Under the pieces are notes generated by a model that saw only the letters and a list, made by a program, of their open reading frames with translations, did no database searches and was not told the DNA's origin. This document shows positions 32,622 through 40,156 of a stretch of DNA of 64,000 nucleotides, one piece after another. The stretch is from Bacteroidales bacterium (GTDB lineage: Bacteria > Bacteroidota > Bacteroidia > Bacteroidales > UBA932): contig JAEEXQ010000002.1 in the NCBI GenBank assembly GCA_016287875.1, forward strand, positions 1 to 64,000, given 5' to 3'. The translations under genes were made by a program, and so were the position numbers. How positions within the stretch are numbered: position 1 is the first letter of the stretch; each line of letters opens with the position of its first letter.

Positions 32622-33617
32622 ATGAAAAAGTTATTGTTCTTCATCGCAGTGATGCTGATGCCCCAGCTCGTCCGCGCGCAGGGCACCGTATCGTATTCGA
32701 TGCCCCAGACCGTGCTGGTCTTCAGCGTCGAAGCCCAGAAAGAAAGCTTTTATGCCGGCCCCTATGCCCGCTATGCGCAGAAGTATCTCGGCATTAGCGC
32801 CGAACTCTACGACAGGGTGTCGTACACCGTGACGTCCGTCAAGCTCTATCCTGCTGTGGAAGCCGACCAGAGCGTGCGTTATACTTATGTGCTCAACGGC
32901 CAGAGCCAGCCTCTCTTCCTGCAACTGACCAGCCAGGGCCTGGTGTCAGGTCCTGCCGGGGCCTACACCGCCGACAAGGGATGGAAGTATCCCGCCGGCA
33001 AGGGGACGGGCTTCTCCGGCAAGGGCATCCCCGCCAACCTGACCGAGCGTACCAACACCCTCTACGAGGCCGACAACCACGCCGTGCGCCAGAAAGTGGT
33101 GGTGGAGAAGAGCACCGAGGACAAGGCCAAGGAAGTGGCCGACAAGATATTCGAGATACGCGAGAACAAGTACAAGATATTGGTAGGGGATACCGACGCC
33201 ACCTACAGCGGAGAGGCTATGAAGGCTACCATAGACGCCTTGAACAAGCTCGAGCAGGACTATCTCGCCCTCTTTACCGGAGTGAGCGAATTCGGCTCCC
33301 AGTCGGCATCCTTCGAGGTCATCCCTTCGGTGAAGAAGAATCAGACCTACGTTGCCTTCCGGCTTTCCGACGAGGAAGGTCTGGTGCCGGCCGACAATGT
33401 GTCCGGCAAGCCGTATTTCGTGACTCTTGCCGTCGAATCCGTTGCTCCGGCTCCTCCGGTGGAGAGCAAGTCCAAGCCCGCCCAGGTGGTCAACTACCGC
33501 ATCCCCGCCGTATGCGGAGTGCGCCTGACCGACGGCATCAACACCTTGCTCCAGACCCGGGTTCCGGTCTATCAGCTCGGTATCGTAGCAGCTTATCCTG
33601 TTTATAAAACAAAATAG
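32622..33617 (+). CDS. DUF4831 family secreted protein
   Basis: A 331-residue exported protein of the DUF4831 family, restricted to Bacteroidota and of unknown function. The start at 32622 is chosen for its signal peptide (MKKLLFFIAVMLMPQLVRAQG). Visible features are YYAGPYARYAQKYLG-like (here FYAGPYARYAQKYLGI), KAKEVADKIFEIRENKYKIL in the middle and YRIPAVCGVRLTDG near the end, all shared by the family as I know it. It lies 2 nt after the acyltransferase and 8 nt before pepD, so all three share a transcript. Confidence 0.85.
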   Translation: MKKLLFFIAVMLMPQLVRAQGTVSYSMPQTVLVFSVEAQKESFYAGPYARYAQKYLGISAELYDRVSYTVTSVKLYPAVEADQSVRYTYVLNGQSQPLFLQLTSQGLVSGPAGAYTADKGWKYPAGKGTGFSGKGIPANLTERTNTLYEADNHAVRQKVVVEKSTEDKAKEVADKIFEIRENKYKILVGDTDATYSGEAMKATIDALNKLEQDYLALFTGVSEFGSQSASFEVIPSVKKNQTYVAFRLSDEEGLVPADNVSGKPYFVTLAVESVAPAPPVESKSKPAQVVNYRIPAVCGVRLTDGINTLLQTRVPVYQLGIVAAYPVYKTK

Positions 33618-33625
33618 ATATAGTC

Positions 33626-35077
33626 ATGTCAAGTATTAAAGATCTCAAACCCGCAAACGTATGGAATAATTTCTACCAGCTCACACGTCAGCCCCGCCCC
33701 TCCAAGCACGAGGAGAAGGTCCGCGCCTTCCTTCTCGACTGGGGCAAGAGCCACGGTGTCGAGACTTTTGCGGATGCTACCGGCAATGTGATAATGAAGG
33801 TCCCCGCAACACCGGGATATGAGAATCGCAAGACCGTAATACTCCAGGGCCATATGGATATGGTTCCCCAGAAGAACAACGACGTCAAGCACGATTTCCT
33901 CACCGATCCTATCGAAACCTGGATAGACGGCGAGTGGGTCAAGGCCAAGGGTACCACCCTCGGAGCCGACGACGGTATGGGCGTTGCTATGGCAATGGCA
34001 GTCGCCGAGAGCAAGGATCTCAAGCACGGCCCTGTCGAAATCCTCATCACCTATGACGAAGAAACCGGTATGACCGGTGCCAACGCCCTCCAGCCCGGCG
34101 TGCTGAAGGGAGATATACTCGTGAACCTCGATTCCGAGACCGAAGGCGAGCTTTATGTGGGCTGCGCCGGAGGTATGGATACCGAAGGCAGCGGAAGATA
34201 CACCCAGGTACGCCGTCCTGCAGGCTACGAGGCCTATTCCCTCCAGGTGAAGGGATGCCAGGGAGGACATTCCGGAATGGATATCATCCTCTGCCGCGCA
34301 AATGCCAACCGCATCGCCGCCCGACTGACCGATGTGATCCTCGCCAAGACCGACAGCAAGCTCGTGGAGTTCGCCGGAGGAAATATGCGCAACGCCATCC
34401 CCCGCGAAGCCGATGTCCTGCTCTATGTCAAGGATCCTGCAAAGGTGGCACGCGTGGTGACCAAGGCCGGCCGCGAGATATTCGACGAGTTCCGCCACAC
34501 CGATCCCGATATGAAGATACTCTTCACTCCCGCCGATTTCCGCAAGGGCTATGTGAAGGATGACGAGGCCCGCGCCATAATCAACGCCGTACTGGCCTGC
34601 CCCGACGGCGTGGAGCGTATGTCCCAGACCATGCCCGGCACCGTGGAGACTTCCAACAACCTCGCCATCGTAAAGATCGCTGACGGCAAGGTCTCGGTCG
34701 TTACCCTGATGCGCAGCTTCATCGACAGCGCCAAGGTGGCCCTTTCCCGCAAGATTGCGGCAGTTCTCAACAATGCCGGAATCCATACCCGCTTCGTAGG
34801 CGGATACTCGGGCTGGGCACCGGACGACAAGAGCCAGATACTGCGCGTGATGAAGGAGTCCTACAAGAAACTTTACGGCAAGGAGCCCGAGGTGATGGCC
34901 ATACACGCCGGCCTGGAATGCGGCATCATAGGCGGCATCTATCCCGGTCTGGATATGATTTCCTTCGGTCCTACCCTCAAGAGTCCCCACTCCCCGGACG
35001 AGCGCTGCTACATCCCTTCGGTGCAGAAGGCGTGGGACTTCCTCGTGGCCGTACTTGAGGCAATTCCTGAAAAATAG
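33626..35077 (+). CDS. pepD: Aminoacyl-histidine dipeptidase
   Basis: A 483-residue M20-family cytosolic zinc dipeptidase (PepD, X-His dipeptidase). Metal-binding blocks are LQGHMDMVPQK, LGADDGMGVAMA, ITYDEETGMTGA and, near the C-terminus, SPHSPDERCYIP. The N-terminal family block NFYQLTRQPRPSKHEEKVR is intact. Length is that of E. coli PepD. It is the last gene of the acyltransferase-DUF4831-pepD unit and is followed by a terminator at 35131-35161. Confidence 0.97.
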   Translation: MSSIKDLKPANVWNNFYQLTRQPRPSKHEEKVRAFLLDWGKSHGVETFADATGNVIMKVPATPGYENRKTVILQGHMDMVPQKNNDVKHDFLTDPIETWIDGEWVKAKGTTLGADDGMGVAMAMAVAESKDLKHGPVEILITYDEETGMTGANALQPGVLKGDILVNLDSETEGELYVGCAGGMDTEGSGRYTQVRRPAGYEAYSLQVKGCQGGHSGMDIILCRANANRIAARLTDVILAKTDSKLVEFAGGNMRNAIPREADVLLYVKDPAKVARVVTKAGREIFDEFRHTDPDMKILFTPADFRKGYVKDDEARAIINAVLACPDGVERMSQTMPGTVETSNNLAIVKIADGKVSVVTLMRSFIDSAKVALSRKIAAVLNNAGIHTRFVGGYSGWAPDDKSQILRVMKESYKKLYGKEPEVMAIHAGLECGIIGGIYPGLDMISFGPTLKSPHSPDERCYIPSVQKAWDFLVAVLEAIPEK

Positions 35078-35091
35078 CGACACACAGTGAC

Positions 35092-35113
35092 CGAAACTTG
35101 ATTGTTAGTTTCG
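35092..35113 (+). promoter_or_regulatory. Small hairpin between pepD and nrdD
   Basis: CGAAACT/AGTTTCG pairs perfectly over 7 bp with an 8 nt loop, just after the pepD stop. It has no T-run and precedes the true terminator; role unknown, possibly 3' end protection. Confidence 0.45.
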
Positions 35114-35130
35114 TGTTGATAACTTTTCCC

Positions 35131-35161
35131 GAGGATGCATTGACAAAGTGCATCCTCTTTT
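35131..35161 (+). terminator. Terminator after pepD
   Basis: A perfect 9 bp stem GAGGATGCA/TGCATCCTC with a 9 nt loop and a T4 tract. The nrdD promoter box begins 3 bases later. Confidence 0.88.
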
Positions 35162-35163
35162 GT

Positions 35164-35171
35164 TAACTTTG
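35164..35171 (+). promoter_or_regulatory. nrdD promoter -7 box
   Basis: TAACTTTG preceding nrdD by 42 nt, directly abutting the upstream terminator. I do not recognise an NrdR box around it. Confidence 0.6.
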
Positions 35172-35213
35172 TAAGACAATAGCGTGTAAAAATCCCTTAT
35201 AACCTATAAATCT

Positions 35214-37400
35214 ATGGACGTCAGGAAAACAAACGGAAGCATTGAGGAATTCGACCTCGAAAAGCTGAAGAACGGTATACGGCAGACTTACTTAGCCACA
35301 GGCCAGCATTGCCCGGAGGAGATCGTGGTCTCCATTACCGACAATCTTTACATATATGACAAGATGACGAGTCAGGAGATCCGTCGTCAGGTAGTCGATT
35401 CCCTGATGTCCGTCAACAAGAAGGCCGCCCTCGAATACATCGAAAAGTTCGACGACGGAAAGGACCTGCGCAAGAAACGCGACTTCATCAAGGACTATAT
35501 CAAGGCTTCGAACGCCGCCACCGGTTCCAAGTTCGATGCTAATGCCAACGTCACCCGCAAGAACATCGTGACGCTCGGCCAGGAGCTCTATAAGGAGAAC
35601 AATATCAAGCAGAACCGTTATATAATGCAGGACAAGATCAAGAACCTCTATGGTCACGAGCTTGCCGACCAGTATATAAAGGATCTGGAATCCCACGTCC
35701 TCTACAAGCACGACGAGAGCGGTACTCCCGGCTATCCCTACTGCGTGGCAATCACCATGTATCCTTTCCTGGTGAGCGGCCTGCGTGAGCTGGGCGGAGT
35801 TTCCGTGGCGCCTACCGACCTCAAGAGCTTCTGCGGCGAGTTCATCAACCTGGTGTACTCCATTTCTTCGCAGTTCATGGGTGCGGTGGCTACCCCTGAA
35901 TTCCTCATCTATCTCGATTATTTCATCCGCAAGGATTACGGGGATAACTACCTCGACAGGCTTGACGAGGTGGTGGAGAACAATGCCAAGCAGCGCACCC
36001 TCACGAAGGTTATCGACAACTGCTTCCAGCAGGTGGTCCATTCTATGAACATGCCCGCCGGCAACCGTGGCTATCAGACCGTTTTCTGGAATATCGGCTA
36101 CTTCGACAAGCCCTATTTCGAAGGCGTGTTCGGCGATTTCCGCTTCCCTGACGGCACTCCCGCCAAGTGGGAGACCCTGGACTGGCTCCAGAGGCATTTC
36201 ATGAACTGGTTCAACGAGGAGCGCAATCACTACATCCTCACCTTCCCCGTGGAGACCATGGCACTGCTTACCGACGGCGGGGACGATTTCGCCGACAAGG
36301 ACTACGCCGACTTCACCGCCGAGATGTGGAGCAAGGGGCACAGCTTCTTCTGCTATCTGTCCAACAGCCCCGACAGCCTTTCCAGCTGCTGCCGTCTGCG
36401 CAACTCCCTCAAGGACCTCGACAACGAGGACGAGGAGCACAACCATACCACCCACCAGTATTCCATGGGTACCGCTTCGGTTTCCACCGGTTCCAAGTCG
36501 GTCATGACCATCAACCTGAACCGTCTTATCCAGGATGCCGCCCGCGCCTACTTCCAGGAAGAGAAGCACGAGGAGCTGGAGCCCGGCAAGCCGCTTCAGA
36601 AGGGAAGCTACGACAAGGCAGTCCTCTACAAGCGCATCAGCGATGCCATCACCGCTGAAACCGAGCGCGTGCACAAGTATCAGATCGCTTTCAACGAGAT
36701 TATCAAGGACTTCCTCAAGGCCGAGATGCTGGATGTCTATCGTGCCGGCTTCATCGATATGAAGCGCCAGTACCTTACCATAGGCGTGAACGGCCTTACT
36801 GATGCCGCAGAGTTCCTGGGTCTGGAGATTTCTCCCAACGATGAGTATAAGGAGTTCGTGAACAACCTGCTCGAGACCATCAATATCTCCAACCGAAAGG
36901 ACCGCACCAAGGAGGCTATGTTCAACACTGAGTTCGTGCCCGGCGAGAACCTTTCCGGAAAGAACTACAATTGGGACCGCAAGGACGGATACTTCGTCTC
37001 GCCCAATCACAATATGTATTCCTCCTACTTCTACAATCCCGAGGACGACAAGCTGAGCATGATAGACAAGTTCAAGCTTCACGGGGAGGAGTACGTCAAG
37101 TTCCTCGACGGTGGCTCCGCACTTCATATGAACATCGCGGAGCACCTCAGCAAGGAGCAGTACAGGCAGCTGCTCAACACGGCGGCCCACTACGGCACCA
37201 ACTACTTCACCTTCAACTGCCGCAATACCGTCTGCAATGATTGCGGATACATCAGCAAGGATACCCTCACCGTGTGTCCCAAGTGCGGCAGCACCAACCT
37301 GGATTATCTCACCCGTGTCATCGGTTACCTGAAGAGGATATCTTCCTTCAGCGAGATGCGCCAGGAGGAGGCCTTCCACCGCTTCTACACCAAGAAGTGA
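35214..37400 (+). CDS. nrdD: Anaerobic ribonucleoside-triphosphate reductase
   Basis: A 728-residue class III ribonucleotide reductase, making dNTPs without oxygen through a glycyl radical. Residues 1-90 are an ATP-cone regulatory domain (VRKTNGSIEEFDLEKLKNGI). The catalytic barrel includes YCVAITMYPFLVSGL and FCYLSNSPDSLSSCCRLRNS, with active-site cysteines. A zinc site is formed by CNDCGY and CPKCGS (about 677-698). The glycyl radical glycine is in RVIGYLKR near the C-terminus. The stop overlaps the nrdG start (GTGA). Codon bias is that of a well-expressed gene. Confidence 0.97.
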   Translation: MDVRKTNGSIEEFDLEKLKNGIRQTYLATGQHCPEEIVVSITDNLYIYDKMTSQEIRRQVVDSLMSVNKKAALEYIEKFDDGKDLRKKRDFIKDYIKASNAATGSKFDANANVTRKNIVTLGQELYKENNIKQNRYIMQDKIKNLYGHELADQYIKDLESHVLYKHDESGTPGYPYCVAITMYPFLVSGLRELGGVSVAPTDLKSFCGEFINLVYSISSQFMGAVATPEFLIYLDYFIRKDYGDNYLDRLDEVVENNAKQRTLTKVIDNCFQQVVHSMNMPAGNRGYQTVFWNIGYFDKPYFEGVFGDFRFPDGTPAKWETLDWLQRHFMNWFNEERNHYILTFPVETMALLTDGGDDFADKDYADFTAEMWSKGHSFFCYLSNSPDSLSSCCRLRNSLKDLDNEDEEHNHTTHQYSMGTASVSTGSKSVMTINLNRLIQDAARAYFQEEKHEELEPGKPLQKGSYDKAVLYKRISDAITAETERVHKYQIAFNEIIKDFLKAEMLDVYRAGFIDMKRQYLTIGVNGLTDAAEFLGLEISPNDEYKEFVNNLLETINISNRKDRTKEAMFNTEFVPGENLSGKNYNWDRKDGYFVSPNHNMYSSYFYNPEDDKLSMIDKFKLHGEEYVKFLDGGSALHMNIAEHLSKEQYRQLLNTAAHYGTNYFTFNCRNTVCNDCGYISKDTLTVCPKCGSTNLDYLTRVIGYLKRISSFSEMRQEEAFHRFYTKK

Positions 37401-37867
37401 TAAAGTACGTCCCTCAGATGACATCCGTGGTCCTGGAAGAAATTCCGGACCGGGTTTCGCTGGCAGTAGATATCAGCAACTGCCGGGGGAACTGTGTCGG
37501 GTGCCATTCTCCTTTCCTTAAACTGGACATAGGCGAGGAACTTACCCCGGAAATAGCCGACGCTCTGATAGCGGACAATTTCGGAGTGAACTGTTTCCTT
37601 TTCCTGGGGGAGGGGCGCGATCCAGAGGCCCTGCTGGCCCTGGCAGCGCACATACGCTCCGCCCATCCTGCCCTTGAGCTGGCGCTCTATTCCGGCAGGG
37701 AAGAGGTGGAAGCGGAGATATGGGATGCCTTCGATTATGTGAAGGTCGGCCCTTATCGCCCGGAATGTGGGCCGCTCAACGAGCGCAGCACTAACCAGAG
37801 GCTTTACTATCATCGCGAGGACATCACCCATCGCTTCTGGCGCAAAGGAATCGATCCAAATACATAA
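37397..37867 (+). CDS. nrdG: Anaerobic ribonucleotide reductase activating protein
   Basis: A 156-residue radical SAM activase that installs the glycyl radical on NrdD. The radical SAM cysteines are in SNCRGNCVGCHSPF (CX3CX2C). The GTG at 37397 is chosen as start. It overlaps the nrdD stop by 4 bp, and the encoded start (M)IKYVPQMTSVVLEEIPDRVSL matches the way Bacteroidota NrdG proteins begin; the open frame continues upstream only as a shadow of nrdD. An ATG at 37418 is the alternative. The protein lacks the long N-terminal region of enterobacterial NrdG, as is usual in this phylum. Confidence 0.92.
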   Translation: MIKYVPQMTSVVLEEIPDRVSLAVDISNCRGNCVGCHSPFLKLDIGEELTPEIADALIADNFGVNCFLFLGEGRDPEALLALAAHIRSAHPALELALYSGREEVEAEIWDAFDYVKVGPYRPECGPLNERSTNQRLYYHREDITHRFWRKGIDPNT

Positions 37868-37929
37868 CGTTATTCGCTTTGCGAGTTCGGTTTTTGTGAA
37901 TCGCGAGTGGTGCGGACCACCAGGTGGCC

Positions 37930-37937
37930 TATCTTTG
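37930..37937 (+). promoter_or_regulatory. -7 box for the lipocalin-like lipoprotein gene
   Basis: TATCTTTG lies 18 nt upstream of the ATG at 37956, separating this gene from nrdDG. Confidence 0.65.
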
Positions 37938-37955
37938 TAATAAATTGATTTACAA

Positions 37956-38834
37956 ATGAAAAAGATTTATTGCATTTTGGCTATCTGCCTGGCCTCCTGC
38001 CTGGCATTGACTTCTTGTGAAAAAGAAAACCAGAGCTCCGGCGGATCCGGTGACGGCAGCGTAGTCGGCACCTGGCAGTTCAGGGGCGATGAGTACCACT
38101 ATTTCGATGCCACCTTCAAAAAGGACGGCAATTATGAATGGATGTGGATCGGCGCCAGTGGCCGGATAAAGGATACGGGCTCCTACACCGTGTCGGGCAA
38201 CGTCATTACCATGACTCCCAAGAAGCTCTATGAGGAGGACTACGATACCAAGGAACTGGTCGAAACTTCTTTGAGCAGTTTCCAGTGGAACGGCCCCCGC
38301 AAGGTGACGGTGGTCAGGACGGGTGACGGAATTGCATATTGGAGATGGTCGGGCGATTTCCTGATCGAGAATTCCGATTTCTTCCGCGGGAACGAAGGCG
38401 AGCCTTACCTTGTCTTCAAGCAGGGAGCCAATTTCAAATTCAAATCTTCCGACCTTGTGGGAACTTGGGAGTGCCAGTATGAGACTGGCGTGGTCGACCG
38501 CTATATCTTCACCAGCAAGGGCTATACTTATTATAGCGCCTGGCCTGAGGCTGATGCCGCATGCGGCCTTTCCGTCCGCAAGGAAACCGGAGAATGGTCG
38601 CTGGATAAGAATGCCCTCACCATCAAGGAGAAAATGGACTACACTTCTTCCAAGTTCATAAAGTATAACCGGGAGACCGGAAAGAACGAATATGAATATG
38701 TAGATGTGGATCCTGTGACTTTCGAAACTGATAATTGGTTCAGTTATGAATCCGAATACGAACACACCATCTACATTTATGTGGAAGATGGGAAACTTTA
38801 TATGCCGGAAATGACGCTGACCAAGAAGAAATAA
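37956..38834 (+). CDS. Lipoprotein with two lipocalin-like repeats
   Basis: A 292-residue lipoprotein of unknown function. The signal peptide ends in lipobox LALTSC (Cys21), followed by a Ser/Gly linker. Two similar halves begin VVGTWQF (about 36-42) and LVGTWEC (about 164-170). Each continues with aromatic, alternating beta-strand sequence, a D/TG-Y turn and a late L/ITxxxK strand. This is the pattern of lipocalin-like DUFs common in Bacteroidales. The duplication suggests two small barrels or a dimer-like fold. The gene is monocistronic between nrdG and rpsF. The ligand is not predictable. Confidence 0.65.
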   Translation: MKKIYCILAICLASCLALTSCEKENQSSGGSGDGSVVGTWQFRGDEYHYFDATFKKDGNYEWMWIGASGRIKDTGSYTVSGNVITMTPKKLYEEDYDTKELVETSLSSFQWNGPRKVTVVRTGDGIAYWRWSGDFLIENSDFFRGNEGEPYLVFKQGANFKFKSSDLVGTWECQYETGVVDRYIFTSKGYTYYSAWPEADAACGLSVRKETGEWSLDKNALTIKEKMDYTSSKFIKYNRETGKNEYEYVDVDPVTFETDNWFSYESEYEHTIYIYVEDGKLYMPEMTLTKKK

Positions 38835-38857
38835 TTGCAATTCTGAGCAAAATTTCC

Positions 38858-38895
38858 TATATTTGCAGCCCTTTTGGGAAACTCCCTTAAGGGCT
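38858..38895 (+). promoter_or_regulatory. rpsF promoter and leader hairpin
   Basis: A TATATTTG box (38858-38865) is followed at once by a hairpin: AGCCC/GGGCT (38867-38871, 38891-38895) enclosing GGGA/TCCC (38876-38879, 38883-38886), with a TTTT/TTAA internal loop. It sits at the 5' end of the rpsF-rpsR-rplI leader, where S6:S18 autoregulation acts in other bacteria. I do not see the CCG trinucleotide of the known S6:S18 binding motif. Confidence 0.55.
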
Positions 38896-38921
38896 TAATT
38901 TATAACTAATTATTAATCAAA

Positions 38922-39359
38922 ATGTTAAAACAGTACGAAACCGTTTTCATTGCAACTCCCGTTTTGTCTGACGCCCAGATGAAGGAAGCGGTTGCCAAGT
39001 ACACTGACTTCATCAAGAGCAATGGTGGAGAAATCGTGTACGAAGAGGACTGGGGCCTGAAGCAGCTTGCTTACCCCATCCAGCACAAGACCTCAGGTTT
39101 CTATTACCTGATCGAGTTCAAGGCAGATCCTGAATTCGTAGCAAATCTCGAAATCCAGTACAAGCGTGACGAGCGTATCCTTCGCTTCCTCACCGTCGCT
39201 CTCGACAAAGATGCCATCGCATACGCCGAGCACCGCCGTGAGATGAAGGCTGCCAAGAAGAACGCTCCCGTCGAGGCTCCCGCCGAAGAGGCAAAGGCCG
39301 AGGATGTGGACGATGTCACCGAGTATGATGTTGAACCCGTAGATTCCAAGGAGGAATAA
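38922..39359 (+). CDS. rpsF: 30S ribosomal protein S6
   Basis: A 145-residue ribosomal protein S6 that pairs with S18 on the 30S platform. The fold region (1-100) has the usual start YETVFIATPVLSDAQMKEAV and the block DWGLKQLAYPIQHKTSGFYYLIEF. Beyond residue 105 is an acidic Ala/Glu-rich tail (EAPAEEAKAEDVDDVTEYD), longer than in E. coli. Gene order rpsF-rpsR-rplI and the C-ending codon bias confirm the assignment. Confidence 0.97.
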   Translation: MLKQYETVFIATPVLSDAQMKEAVAKYTDFIKSNGGEIVYEEDWGLKQLAYPIQHKTSGFYYLIEFKADPEFVANLEIQYKRDERILRFLTVALDKDAIAYAEHRREMKAAKKNAPVEAPAEEAKAEDVDDVTEYDVEPVDSKEE

Positions 39360-39362
39360 ACT

Positions 39363-39629
39363 ATGGCACAGAATGACAATGTACGCTATCTGAACCCTCC
39401 TACCGTAGAGGTTCGCAAGAAGAAATACTGCCGCTTCAAAAAGGCTGGCATCAAGTATGTCGATTACAAGGATCCTGAGTTCCTCAAGAAGTTCCTCAAT
39501 GAGCAGGGTAAGATTCTTCCCCGCCGCATCACCGGAACCTCGCTCAAGTTCCAGCGCAAGGTTGCCCAGGCCGTCAAGCGCGCCCGCAGCCTCGCTCTTC
39601 TCCCTTATGTTACTGACCTCCTTAAATAA
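39363..39629 (+). CDS. rpsR: 30S ribosomal protein S18
   Basis: An 88-residue S18, the partner of S6 on the 30S platform. Typical blocks are [35 protein letters not shown] and [20 protein letters not shown]. It starts 3 nt after rpsF, in the middle of the three-gene ribosomal operon. Confidence 0.97.
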   Translation: MAQNDNVRYLNPPTVEVRKKKYCRFKKAGIKYVDYKDPEFLKKFLNEQGKILPRRITGTSLKFQRKVAQAVKRARSLALLPYVTDLLK

Positions 39630-39638
39630 TCCTGCCCT

Positions 39639-40088
39639 ATGAAGATCATTCTCAAGAAAGAAGTTGCAGGTCTCGGAGAGGCCGGAGAACTCGTGGAAGT
39701 AAAGAGCGGATACGCTCTCAACTATCTGATTCCTCAGGGATTCGCAGTGCTCGGAACCAAGTCTGCCATCAAGCAGTACGAGGAGACCCAGCGCCAGCGC
39801 GCCCACAAAGAGGCCAAGCTTGTTGCCGATGCCGAGGCTAAGGCCGCCAAGATTGCCGCTACTCCCGTCAAGATCACCGTCAAGGTGGCCGAGAGCGGTA
39901 AGCTTTATGGTGCCGTCACTGCCGCAATGGTTGCCGACGCTCTTGTTGCAGCCGGTGTCGAGGTTGACAAGAAGGATGTTACCGTTCCTGAAATCAAGGA
40001 AGCCGGTAACTTCGAAGGCAAAGTCAAGGTTTACAAGAAGATCGTTGCCGACATCAACGTCGAAGTTGTTGCCGAAAGCGCTGAGTAA
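39639..40088 (+). CDS. rplI: 50S ribosomal protein L9
   Basis: A 149-residue L9. The N-terminal rRNA-binding domain begins MKIILKKEVAGLGEAGELVEVKSGYALNYL-type with the family's long central helix (residues 45-75), and the C-terminal domain starts near KLYGAVTAAMVADAL. Last gene of the operon, followed by a strong terminator. Confidence 0.97.
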   Translation: MKIILKKEVAGLGEAGELVEVKSGYALNYLIPQGFAVLGTKSAIKQYEETQRQRAHKEAKLVADAEAKAAKIAATPVKITVKVAESGKLYGAVTAAMVADALVAAGVEVDKKDVTVPEIKEAGNFEGKVKVYKKIVADINVEVVAESAE

Positions 40089-40094
40089 TCTTAG

Positions 40095-40156
40095 GCTGAA
40101 AACAATAAAGCCCTGCGAGCATTTTTCTGCGAGCAGGGCTTTTTTTTGTTTTCAGC
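40095..40156. terminator. Bidirectional terminator between rplI and the acyl-CoA ligase
   Basis: The inner stem AAAGCCCTGC/GCAGGGCTTT (40107-40116, 40133-40142) is followed by T8 on the plus strand. An outer repeat GCTGAAAAC/GTTTTCAGC gives partial symmetry, so it may serve both convergent units. Confidence 0.88.

Noticed and set aside
35292..37424. 710-residue open frame antisense to nrdD
   Set aside because: Leu/Val/Gly-rich shadow of a highly biased gene; nrdD motifs are unmistakable on the plus strand.
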